Assembly: GCA_003453215.1 (NCBI GenBank)
Contig: DMMB01000043.1
Location: 8,680-17,385 of the forward strand
From: Oscillospiraceae bacterium
GTDB taxonomy: Bacteria > Bacillota > Clostridia > Oscillospirales > Ruminococcaceae
Direction: 5' to 3'
Length of the DNA: 8,706 nucleotides
In this document: piece after piece, positions 1 through 6,042 of the stretch
How positions within the stretch are numbered: position 1 is the first letter of the stretch
Layout: each line of letters opens with the position of its first letter
Translations under genes and position numbers: made by a program
The notes under the pieces: model-generated
Told to the model about the DNA's origin: nothing
What the model saw: only the letters and a program-made list of their open reading frames with translations
Databases searched by the model: none

Positions 1-20
1 CATGTTTCTATCTGCGGGTT

Positions 21-1163
21 TTATACCGTTTCATCCCGGCCGGCCTTTTGCCCCGCCAGCAGTGCCACCACACTGGCAAACAAAATGTAGCCCAGACCGA
101 TATTCCAGTTCGGGGTCAGATCATGCAGCCAACCCACCACCATCGGGCCGGTCGCCGCCAGCGCATAGCCCACCGATTGGGCAAAGCCGGAAAGCCGGGC
201 AGCCTCCACCGCGTCCCTGGCGCGGAAGCCCATCAGAGCCAGCCCCATACTAAAAGCGCAGCCATTGGCCAGTCCCAGTATAATGGTTGCTGTCACCTGC
301 GCGGCTGCCGCCGTGGAGGACATCAGCGTAATAATTCCGATGATGTTCAGAACCGAACCAAGCATCAGCCACCCCCGTTGATCCCGGCACTTCCCGGCCA
401 GGGTGGGCACCAGCAGCGAAGGCGCCAAACTGACCACCTGATACAGCGAGGTCACAATTCCGGCTGTCCCGCTCTGCATCCCGGCCGATTGTAAAATGGT
501 CGGCAGCCAGCCAATGACCGCATAAAAGATCATGGAATTGATGCCAAAATACAGCGTGACGCACCAGGCCAAACCGCTTTTCCAGATGGGCTTTTCCCGC
601 CCTTCTGTTTCAGTAGGATTGGAAGTGCTTAGCCGCAAAGAAGCGTTTTTTCTCCAGATCAACCCGGTTATCACCACCGCGATGCCCCACACCAGCAAAG
701 CGCCGTTCCAACCCAGGCCGGTGCCGGAAAGCGGCACATTCAGTGCCAGACCGATTGCCGCAGCGGCTACCATAGCCACTGTATAATAGGCCGTTACCTG
801 CCCCACTCGGGTAGGATATTCCGCCTTGACCACAGCGGGCAGCAGTACATTTCCCAGTGCTGTCCCAATGCCAACAATGGCGGTCCCCAGGAACAACCCC
901 GGCACGCCAAGGGTGCTTCTCAGCACTGTGCCCAGCAAAATAAGGCATAACCCGATCAGTATCGTTTTGCCCTCTCCCTGGCGGCGTCCAATTTTCCCCG
1001 CCAGTGGACTGACCACGGCAAAGGCCAGCAGCGGCAGCGTGGTAAGCAGACCGGAAGAACGGCCGGTAAGCCCCAAATTGGCGGTGATTTCCGGCAGAAG
1101 CGGCCCTACCCCGGTAATAATGATACGCAGGCAAAAAGCCGCCAGTATGATGCTCAGCATCAT
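21..1163 (-). CDS. CynX/NimT-family MFS transporter
   Basis: Predicted inner-membrane permease of the major facilitator superfamily, closest in pattern to the cyanate/nitroimidazole group (CynX/NimT, COG2807). The substrate cannot be read from sequence. The 380 residues are almost entirely hydrophobic, with about 12 helices split by a polar central loop near residues 171-195. Family signatures are GVGPLLPEI (residues 18-26) in helix 1, the loop 2-3 segment SPLAGKIGRR (52-61), and the C-terminal block LSGFAQSVGYALAATGP (324-340) followed by GWLHDLT (344-350), which is very characteristic of CynX-like proteins. The frame closes with TAA. It lies just downstream of the YihY-family gene, whose stop is about 18-50 nt away depending on the start, so the two are probably co-transcribed. 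The first ATG (1163) has no ribosome site in front of it. An in-frame ACG at 1196 does, and would add 11 polar residues (391 in total). The family call is firm; the start is uncertain. Confidence 0.9.
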   Translation of the reverse strand: MMLSIILAAFCLRIIITGVGPLLPEITANLGLTGRSSGLLTTLPLLAFAVVSPLAGKIGRRQGEGKTILIGLCLILLGTVLRSTLGVPGLFLGTAIVGIGTALGNVLLPAVVKAEYPTRVGQVTAYYTVAMVAAAAIGLALNVPLSGTGLGWNGALLVWGIAVVITGLIWRKNASLRLSTSNPTETEGREKPIWKSGLAWCVTLYFGINSMIFYAVIGWLPTILQSAGMQSGTAGIVTSLYQVVSLAPSLLVPTLAGKCRDQRGWLMLGSVLNIIGIITLMSSTAAAAQVTATIILGLANGCAFSMGLALMGFRARDAVEAARLSGFAQSVGYALAATGPMVVGWLHDLTPNWNIGLGYILFASVVALLAGQKAGRDETV

Positions 1164-1193
1164 GGTGCGGTTGGTGGTGTTGCTTTCAGTTTT

Positions 1194-1207
1194 CGTAAAG
1201 ATCCCTC
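1194..1207 (-). promoter_or_regulatory. Ribosome site aimed at an ACG codon (MFS gene)
   Basis: On the minus strand GAGGG (1207-1203) is followed by a 6-nt spacer and then ACG (1196-1194), in frame with the MFS transporter. In contrast, the 18 nt before ATG 1163 are AC-rich with no purine-rich match to the 16S tail. Start at ACG would give an N-terminus TKTESNTTNRT (Met-initiated) before the first helix, a plausible length for this family. ACG starts are rare, so a point change from ATG or a sequencing error is an alternative. Confidence 0.45.
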
Positions 1208-1213
1208 ATTTTA

Positions 1214-2065
1214 CTACTTATTTTTTTCGCAGTGGTATTGCCAATAGACCATATTTACCAGACCGCCCAGCAGGATAATTGTCCCAATCAGGTGCAGCCA
1301 CAGCATCAAAATAATAAGGGAGGCCAGCGACCCGTACACCAGCGTATAGCGCGCCGAAGCACTGATCATGGTGGAGAACAGAATGCTCACTACCAAAATG
1401 GCAAGCCCGCCTACCACCGCGCCCGGCAGTACCGGCAGCGCGGGACGGTTCACCGGTGTTACGCTGCGGTACAGCAGCAGCAGCAGCAGCATGATAATGC
1501 CGGTAAGCAGAATAAAGCGCAGCCAGGTCCAGCTGGCCAGAACATCACCCACGTGGAACCACTGATCCAGCAGATCAATGAACCAGTCGCCGGTCGCCAC
1601 CACAATGACCGAAAGATAAATCATCACCAGAAATACCGCAGAATAAAGGAAGCACATCGCGGTGTGCAGCAGCCCCTTATAGCGCGGTTCCCCGTACAGG
1701 TCGCCCATCGTAGCCATAATGGTACCAAAGGCGCCGGAAGCCGCCGTAAGCAGCAGAATAATGCCCGCCCACAGCATCGCCTGGGAATAGTTATCATGGA
1801 TATAGCCGAAGAAAGTCACCAGCGTTTCCGTTACCTGCTGGGGGATCACCTCGCGGATGACGGACAGCAGTTCCGCTGTATCAATGCGGGTACGGCCAAT
1901 CACACTGGCCACACAAATCAGCAATGGAAAAAAGCTGAGCATCAGGTAATAGGCAAAGGCCGCTGCACTGCGTCCCAGCCGCCTGCTGCCGTACAGATCC
2001 AGAATGCTGTACACCTTGGTCAAAAATGGGCTTTTATCGATTATTTTCTGCAAAAATGGGGGCAA
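1214..2065 (-). CDS. YihY/BrkB-family inner-membrane protein
   Basis: Membrane protein of the YihY/BrkB (UPF0761) family, once misnamed ribonuclease BN; its biochemical function is not established. The 283 residues fit the usual 270-300. About six hydrophobic segments are visible, near residues 35-57, 96-117, 134-157, 181-199, 213-235 and 243-273. Family features are the amphipathic N-terminus, the AAAFAYYLMLSFFPLLI segment (34-50), and the C-terminal YGSLASLIILMLWLHLIG block (244-261) ending near LGGLVN. The start is TTG at 2065: AGGAGGG lies 6 nt upstream, and no ATG is better placed. The frame ends in tandem stops TAG TAA (1216-1211), and the ribosome site of the MFS gene follows at once. 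The gap to tatD upstream is 54 nt with no clear terminator, suggesting a shared transcript. Six consecutive Leu codons (193-198) come from a CTG repeat. Confidence 0.92.
   Translation of the reverse strand: MPPFLQKIIDKSPFLTKVYSILDLYGSRRLGRSAAAFAYYLMLSFFPLLICVASVIGRTRIDTAELLSVIREVIPQQVTETLVTFFGYIHDNYSQAMLWAGIILLLTAASGAFGTIMATMGDLYGEPRYKGLLHTAMCFLYSAVFLVMIYLSVIVVATGDWFIDLLDQWFHVGDVLASWTWLRFILLTGIIMLLLLLLYRSVTPVNRPALPVLPGAVVGGLAILVVSILFSTMISASARYTLVYGSLASLIILMLWLHLIGTIILLGGLVNMVYWQYHCEKNK
1472..1489 (-). repeat. (CTG)6 trinucleotide tract inside the YihY-family gene
   Basis: Six perfect CAG units on the plus strand read as CTG on the coding strand and encode a run of leucines in transmembrane helix 4 of the YihY-family protein. 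The tract is in frame, so unit gain or loss would change helix length by one residue without a frameshift. It may simply reflect leucine codon preference. Confidence 0.6.
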
Positions 2066-2078
2066 GGCTTTCCCTCCT
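2063..2078 (-). promoter_or_regulatory. Strong ribosome site fixing a TTG start (YihY-family gene)
   Basis: On the minus strand AGGAGGG (about 2078-2072) is separated by 6 nt from TTG (2065-2063). The protein from this codon begins MPPFLQKIIDKSPF, which leads straight into the family's N-terminal amphipathic helix. The near-perfect Shine-Dalgarno and spacing make TTG the preferred start. Confidence 0.75.
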
Positions 2079-2119
2079 TTCTTCCGTTTTTCGGCTCAGC
2101 GCCGCAGCAAATTTTCGGC

Positions 2120-2887
2120 TCATGCAATGCCAAACAGACGCTTGGCGTTCTGGCAGGTGCTTTCTACTATTTCTTCCGCGCTCTCTCCGCGGATCTCCGC
2201 CAGGCGTTCCGCCACCCGGGGCAGCATACTGCTGTCGCAGCGCTTCCCGCGGTAGGGCTCCGGCGCCATATAGGGGCAGTCCGTTTCCATCAGCAAGCGG
2301 TCGGCAGGGACAACCGCCGCAGCCTGTGGGGCCTTGCGGGCATTCTTAAAGGTGATCGCCCCGGTAAATCCCAGATACATTCCCAGTGCCGCCACTTCTC
2401 TGGCCATTTCCGCGCTGCCGGAAAAGCAGTGCAGCACCCCTTGGGGACGCAGCTCCCGCAGGACCTCCAGGGTATCGGCGTGGGCTTCCCGGTCATGGAT
2501 AATCACCGGCAATTCCAGTTCCTTTGCCAGCATCACCTGCTGCCGGAACAGTTCCAGCTGCCGCTCGCGCGGCGGGTTTTCCGCCCAGTAATAGTCCAGT
2601 CCAATTTCCCCAATGGCTCGGCACTTGGGGTGGGCGGCCAGGGCTTTCAGCTCTTCCAGGTAATTTTCGGGGGCATCGCCCGCCTGCTCGGGGTGTATTC
2701 CGGCTGCAAAGTACACAAAGTCATACCGCTCCGCCAGTTCGCGTGCGGCATAACTGGTGGGCAGGTCGGCCCCTATCGTCATAATATATTCCACGCCCTC
2801 GCGGTGCATACGATTCAACAGTTTGTCCCGATCCTCATCAAATCGCTTATCATCGTAGTGGGCATGGGAATCGAATATCCCGTTCAT
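2120..2887 (-). CDS. tatD: TatD-family metal-dependent hydrolase
   Basis: Member of the TatD family of TIM-barrel metal-dependent hydrolases; characterised members are Mg-dependent 3'-5' DNases or tRNA-processing/quality-control nucleases in the cytosol. The 255 residues match the family length. The metal-site residues are all present in order: the DSHAHYD motif with H8 and H10, E94 in GEIGLDYY (93-100), H131 in VIIHDREAH, H153 in HCFSG (153-157), and D203 in METDCPY (200-206). The start is ATG with AGGAGA 5 nt upstream. The gene follows metG, a neighbour pairing common in Firmicutes, but a terminator-like hairpin lies between them, so expression may need readthrough or an internal promoter. 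The next gene downstream is the YihY-family protein, 54 nt away. The family assignment is certain; the physiological substrate is not. Confidence 0.95.
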   Translation of the reverse strand: MNGIFDSHAHYDDKRFDEDRDKLLNRMHREGVEYIMTIGADLPTSYAARELAERYDFVYFAAGIHPEQAGDAPENYLEELKALAAHPKCRAIGEIGLDYYWAENPPRERQLELFRQQVMLAKELELPVIIHDREAHADTLEVLRELRPQGVLHCFSGSAEMAREVAALGMYLGFTGAITFKNARKAPQAAAVVPADRLLMETDCPYMAPEPYRGKRCDSSMLPRVAERLAEIRGESAEEIVESTCQNAKRLFGIA

Positions 2888-2905
2888 GGTTCTCTCCTTT
2901 GGGGG

Positions 2906-2944
2906 AAAAACGGGGTCGGCGGCAACACAGTTGTCCCGACCCCG
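2906..2944 (-). terminator. Intrinsic terminator after metG
   Basis: A perfect 9-bp inverted repeat, CGGGGTCGG (2911-2919) and CCGACCCCG (2936-2944), extends inward with a further G-C pair and CAAC/GTTG around a 3-nt loop, interrupted by one bulge and one mismatch. On the minus strand it is followed directly by five T residues (2910-2906). It lies 29 nt past the metG stop. The tatD Shine-Dalgarno begins only about 6-8 nt past the T-run. Confidence 0.8.
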
Positions 2945-2973
2945 AAATTCAGCTTGCTTTCAAAGCGGCTTTC

Positions 2974-4914
2974 TCAGCACAGCTTGGCGCCGGCCGGGAT
3001 GGCGTCATCCAGCATCAGCAGATGCAGGCTTTCGCCCTGTTCGGCAGAAATAAGCATCCCGTTGGATTCCCGGCCCATCATCTTACGGGGGGCCAGGTTG
3101 GTGCAGGCCACCACCGTTTTGCCCACCAGTTCCTCGGGCTTATAGTACTTGGCAATACCGGAGAGAATCTGACGGTTCTTGCCGGTGCCATCATTCAGGG
3201 TGAAGCACAGCAGCTTATCACTCTTTTCCACCTTTTCACAGGCCAGCACCTTGCACACCGTCAGTTCCACCTTTTCAAAATCGGGGAACGCAATCTGCGG
3301 TTTGGCCGGGGCGGTTTCCACCTTCTGCTCCTCCTTGGGCGCTGCAGCGGCCGCCAGTTCAGCCAGTTCCTTTTCCATATCAATGCGGGGGAACAGCGCC
3401 GGGCCCTTCTTCACCGTTACATCGGCGTGCAGCCCGCCAAAGGCAGCCGCAGACTCCCAGGTACGTTCCTCTTCCGCCGCGCCGCACTGCTCCAGAATTT
3501 TCTCGGCAGATTCCGGCATATAGGGCTTCAGCAGAATACCCGCCAGGCGGATGCATTCCAACAGATTATACATAACAGTTGCCAGGCGGGCGCGCTTGGT
3601 TTCATCCTTCGCCAACACCCACGGGGCATTTTCATCAATGTATTTATTGGCGCGGGAAACCAAGCGGAAAATCTCCGCCAAACCATTCTGGAATGCAAAA
3701 GCCTCCATCTGTTTTTCGTAGTTATCCCGCAGAGTATTGGCCATCTCCACCAGTTCGTCATCGGCCGGGGAGGGTTCCCGCTCCACCGGCAGTGTACCGC
3801 CAAAGTATTTTTCTACCATGGCTACGGTGCGGCTTACCAGGTTGCCCAGGTCGTTCGCCAGGTCGGTATTAATGGTGCTGATCAGCAGTTCATTGCTGAA
3901 AACGCCATCGGAGCCGAAGGGGAAACTCCGCATCAGGAAGAAGCGGATGGCATCCACGCCGTAGCGCTGGCACAGCACCACCGGGTCCACCACATTGCCC
4001 TTGGATTTACTCATCTTGCCGCCCTCCAGCAGCAGCCAGCCGTGGCCGTAAACGCGCTTGGGCAGCGGCAGATCCATGGCCATCAGCATGGCCGGCCAGA
4101 TGATGGAGTGGAACCGTACAATTTCCTTGCCGACAAAGTGCACATCGGCCGGCCAGTATTTTTCCACGTCGTGGTACTTATCATTCTTGTAGCCCAGCGC
4201 CGTCATGTAGTTAAACAGGGCGTCCACCCACACATATACCACGTGCTTGGGATCAAAATCCACCGGTACGCCCCAGGTAAAGCTGGTGCGGGAAACGCAC
4301 AGATCCTGCAATCCCTGGTTGATAAAGGCTTTCATCTCATTAACGCGGGAGGCCGGGGTGAGGAATTCGGGGTGCTCATCGTACAGCTTCAGCAGACGAT
4401 CGGCATACTTGGAAAGGCGGAAGAAGTAGGCTTCTTCCTCTGCATCCACCACAGGGCGGCCGCAATCGGGGCAGCAGCCATCCTTCAGCTGGCTTTCGGT
4501 CCAGAAGCTCTCGCAGGGGGTGCAGTATTTGCCTTTGTAGGTTCCCTTGTAGATGTCCCCGCGGTCGTAAAGCTCCCGGAAAATTTTCTGGATGGATTCC
4601 ACATGGTAATCATCGGTGGTACGGATAAAGCGGTCATAGCTGATATTCATCAGCTTCCACAGCGACTTAAAGCCGCCTTCGCCCTCCACAATTTTATCCA
4701 CATACTGCTGCGGAGTGACTCCGGCTGCCTTGGCCTTTTCTTCTATCTTCTGCCCGTGTTCATCGGCGCCGGTCAGGAACATCACATCATAGCCCTGCAG
4801 ACGCTTATACCGAGCCATGCAATCGGTGGCTACGGTGCAGTAGCTATGCCCGATGTGCAGCTTATCAGAAGGGTAGTAGATGGGTGTCGTAATATAAAAC
4901 TTTTTCCGTTCCAT
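2974..4914 (-). CDS. metG: Methionyl-tRNA synthetase with C-terminal tRNA-binding domain
   Basis: Class I aminoacyl-tRNA synthetase that charges tRNA-Met with methionine in the cytosol; essential for translation. The catalytic Rossmann core carries the HIGH motif at residues 20-23 (KLHIGHSY) and KMSKS at 300-304 (GGKMSKSKGN). The inserted zinc knuckle is seen as CTPC (131-134) and CPDC (148-151), the single-knuckle type. The anticodon-binding helical domain covers roughly 340-510, with NKYIDENAPWVLAKD at 423-437. An Ala/Glu/Lys-rich linker (about 513-540) leads to an EMAPII/Trbp111-type OB-fold domain (about 544-646) that aids tRNA binding and dimerisation; its DKLLCFTLNDG and PRKMMGRESNGM segments are typical. 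The 646 residues match the long Firmicute form. The start is ATG with AGGAGGT 6 nt upstream. I see no T-box or S-box leader: the predicted leader is only about 35 nt. Transcription probably ends at the hairpin downstream. Confidence 0.98.
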   Translation of the reverse strand: MERKKFYITTPIYYPSDKLHIGHSYCTVATDCMARYKRLQGYDVMFLTGADEHGQKIEEKAKAAGVTPQQYVDKIVEGEGGFKSLWKLMNISYDRFIRTTDDYHVESIQKIFRELYDRGDIYKGTYKGKYCTPCESFWTESQLKDGCCPDCGRPVVDAEEEAYFFRLSKYADRLLKLYDEHPEFLTPASRVNEMKAFINQGLQDLCVSRTSFTWGVPVDFDPKHVVYVWVDALFNYMTALGYKNDKYHDVEKYWPADVHFVGKEIVRFHSIIWPAMLMAMDLPLPKRVYGHGWLLLEGGKMSKSKGNVVDPVVLCQRYGVDAIRFFLMRSFPFGSDGVFSNELLISTINTDLANDLGNLVSRTVAMVEKYFGGTLPVEREPSPADDELVEMANTLRDNYEKQMEAFAFQNGLAEIFRLVSRANKYIDENAPWVLAKDETKRARLATVMYNLLECIRLAGILLKPYMPESAEKILEQCGAAEEERTWESAAAFGGLHADVTVKKGPALFPRIDMEKELAELAAAAAPKEEQKVETAPAKPQIAFPDFEKVELTVCKVLACEKVEKSDKLLCFTLNDGTGKNRQILSGIAKYYKPEELVGKTVVACTNLAPRKMMGRESNGMLISAEQGESLHLLMLDDAIPAGAKLC

Positions 4915-4955
4915 TTTGTTACCTCCTGCGCAAATGAGCGCAATTCTTCATTATC

Positions 4956-4988
4956 AGTATAGTATAGCACACTTTGCTGCCAAAGCAA
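4956..4988 (-). promoter_or_regulatory. metG promoter, two overlapping versions
   Basis: On the minus strand two TATACT hexamers overlap by one base (4966-4961 and 4961-4956). Each has a -35 candidate exactly 16 nt upstream: TTGCTT (4988-4983) for the distal one and TTGGCA (4983-4978) for the proximal one. The transcript would start about 35 nt before the metG ATG. The leader holds a small hairpin, TGCGC (4942-4938) with GCGCA (4931-4927), directly beside the AGGAGGT ribosome site (4926-4920). Confidence 0.65.
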
Positions 4989-4997
4989 AGTTTTTTT
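4971..4997 (+). other. Dyad over the metG -35 region, terminator-like on plus strand
   Basis: ACTTTGC (4971-4977) and GCAAAGT (4985-4991) form a perfect 7-bp inverted repeat whose loop is the metG -35 box. On the plus strand it is followed by six more T residues (4992-4997), so it resembles an intrinsic terminator pointing away from metG. No plus-strand gene lies to its left, so it is either an operator-like dyad, a stop for antisense transcripts, or chance. The stem is only moderately GC-rich. Confidence 0.35.
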
Positions 4998-5057
4998 GCC
5001 GGTGTCAGGGGCAAAAGTCCTCTTCTCCACCGGCTCCTGCCGAAGGCGGGCACCGGC
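4998..5057. repeat. GCCGGTG / CACCGGC inverted repeats upstream of metG
   Basis: GCCGGTG at 4998-5004 is complementary to two copies of CACCGGC, at 5028-5034 and 5051-5057, giving two mutually exclusive 7-bp stems. The repeats lie upstream of the predicted metG promoter, so they would be in RNA only if transcription reads through from the operon to the right. No U-tract follows on the minus strand. I see no gene in the 4915-5140 interval. Confidence 0.4.
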
Positions 5058-5095
5058 CCGGCGGGCAGCCCCCCTTTTCCCCCTCCCCATAAGGA

Positions 5096-5121
5096 AAACC
5101 GCACCCCGAAAGATGCGGTTT
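5096..5121 (-). terminator. Hairpin terminator of the TSUP-flavoprotein operon
   Basis: AAACCGCA (5096-5103) and TGCGGTTT (5114-5121) form a perfect 8-bp stem with a 10-nt loop. On the minus strand the stem ends in a TTTT run (5098-5095), partly inside the stem, followed by CCTT. It sits 19 nt beyond the stop of the small membrane protein gene. The short U-tract makes it a moderate rather than strong terminator. Confidence 0.6.
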
Positions 5122-5140
5122 CTATCTCATTTATGGAAAA

Positions 5141-5413
5141 TTACAGAAGAAAAGCCAGCAGCACAGCCACTACCAATGCCGCTAATCCGGCTGCCACCCC
5201 CAGGATAATGGCCAAAATTCGCTTCCACTCCCGGGCGTCGCTGCCGTTTCGGCGCCGGTCGCCGTGGTACAACGCAGCCAATATTACGCATCCCACCAGG
5301 CACAGGAAAAAGCAGGCTGCCCCTCCTGCCACCGCAGCCAGCAGCACCATCAGGAAGCCCCAGTATAGTCCATGCATTACCGCCAGCATCAGCAGCACAC
5401 TCATAAAAGTCAT
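5141..5413 (-). CDS. Small membrane protein of unknown function (90 aa)
   Basis: I do not recognise this protein. It is about 90 residues, nearly all hydrophobic. Two or three membrane segments can be drawn, roughly residues 4-27 and 28-50 and then 67-90, with one charged loop between (HGDRRRNGSDAREWKR, about 51-66) that should face the cytosol. Three Cys cluster at about 35, 39 and 43 in the second segment. The ATG at 5413 has AAAGGA 8 nt upstream; a GTG directly before it (5416) would add one residue at 5-nt spacing. The TAA of the flavoprotein gene overlaps this Shine-Dalgarno, so translation is probably coupled and the gene is the last of a three-gene operon. The tight coupling supports a real gene, but the sequence gives no function. 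Confidence 0.75.
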   Translation of the reverse strand: MTFMSVLLMLAVMHGLYWGFLMVLLAAVAGGAACFFLCLVGCVILAALYHGDRRRNGSDAREWKRILAIILGVAAGLAALVVAVLLAFLL

Positions 5414-5425
5414 CACTGCCGTCCT

Positions 5426-6019
5426 TTACTTTTTCTTTTTGCCGGCAGGGTTCTTGGGGCGCTTTTTGCGCACCGAATAGCCAAAAGAACCGATCTTTTT
5501 GCCCATGGCAAAGTATTCCCCGTGGGAATAGGCCATCAGTCCTGCCTTTTCCAGATGCAGCTTTCCGGCCTCATCCAGCAGCTTTTCCTCCACATCCACC
5601 GCCACAATCTCCGCCAGGAACATATCATGGCTGCCCAGGGGAATGATCTGCTTTACCCGGCACTCCAGCGCCAGCGGACTTTGGGCAATCACCGGCGCCG
5701 CCACTTCCTGGGCCGGTTCTACTGTAAGGCCCGCTGCCGCCAGTTTATCCATCTCCCGCCCGGAACGCACACCGCAAAAATCGGTGGCACGTGCCATCAC
5801 CCCGGTGGTCAGATTAATGACAAATTCTCCGCTTTCCTTAATTATCCCATAGGAATGCCGCTGCGGCCGCACCGAAATGTAGGTCATAGGCGGATCGCTG
5901 CAGGTAATGCCCGTCCAGGCAATGGTCAGGGCATTGGGATTTTCCACCGTTCCGCAGCTTACCAGCGCAGCCGGCACCGGAGCCAGCAGTGTAGAACCCT
6001 TCCATTGAACTTTACTCAT
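5426..6019 (-). CDS. Flavin reductase-family FMN-binding protein
   Basis: Cytosolic flavoprotein of the flavin reductase-like / flavoredoxin family (split-barrel FMN-binding fold, PF01613 type), expected to bind FMN and transfer electrons or reduce flavin; the partner is unknown. The 197 residues match the family. Typical features are the N-terminal strand region VSCGTVENPNALTIAWTG (20-37), SDPPMTYISVRPQRHSY (41-57), which lies around the FMN site, GEFVINLT (64-71), the segment FCGVRSGREMDKLAAAGLT (81-99), and GSHDMFLAEIVAV (129-141). The C-terminus is unusually basic, ending PKNPAGKKKK. The start is ATG with AAAGGA 10 nt upstream. The gene starts 23 nt after the TSUP permease stop and is followed 12 nt later by the small membrane protein ATG, so it is the middle gene of an operon. 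Pairing with a TSUP permease may hint at sulfur or organic-acid redox metabolism, which is inference only. Confidence 0.93.
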   Translation of the reverse strand: MSKVQWKGSTLLAPVPAALVSCGTVENPNALTIAWTGITCSDPPMTYISVRPQRHSYGIIKESGEFVINLTTGVMARATDFCGVRSGREMDKLAAAGLTVEPAQEVAAPVIAQSPLALECRVKQIIPLGSHDMFLAEIVAVDVEEKLLDEAGKLHLEKAGLMAYSHGEYFAMGKKIGSFGYSVRKKRPKNPAGKKKK

Positions 6020-6042
6020 CTTCCAATAATCCTTTCTGGCGG

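Noticed and set aside
1..3. Possible start codon (ATG on the minus strand) of another gene continuing past the left edge
   Set aside because: Only the codon itself is inside the window, and the preceding 17 nt show no convincing Shine-Dalgarno.
1232..3145. Long open frame on the plus strand opposite the YihY-family and tatD genes
   Set aside because: It is antisense to two clearly recognised genes, lacks a ribosome site, and its translation is rich in His/Gln/Arg with no recognisable domain; typical of GC-rich coding DNA read backwards.
2899..4962. Very long (687-codon) open frame on the plus strand across metG
   Set aside because: It mirrors metG in the opposite frame, has low-complexity His/Gln-rich composition, and covers the metG promoter and the tatD terminator, so it is a shadow.
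4830..5090. Minus-strand open frame overlapping the start of metG
   Set aside because: It overlaps metG out of frame, runs through the metG promoter, and has an Arg/Gly/Ala-rich N-terminal part as expected of non-coding GC-rich DNA.
4915..5140. T-box or S-box leader for metG
   Set aside because: No T-box core resembling AGGGTGGNACCGCG and no S-box pattern is visible, and the predicted transcript begins only about 35 nt before the start codon.
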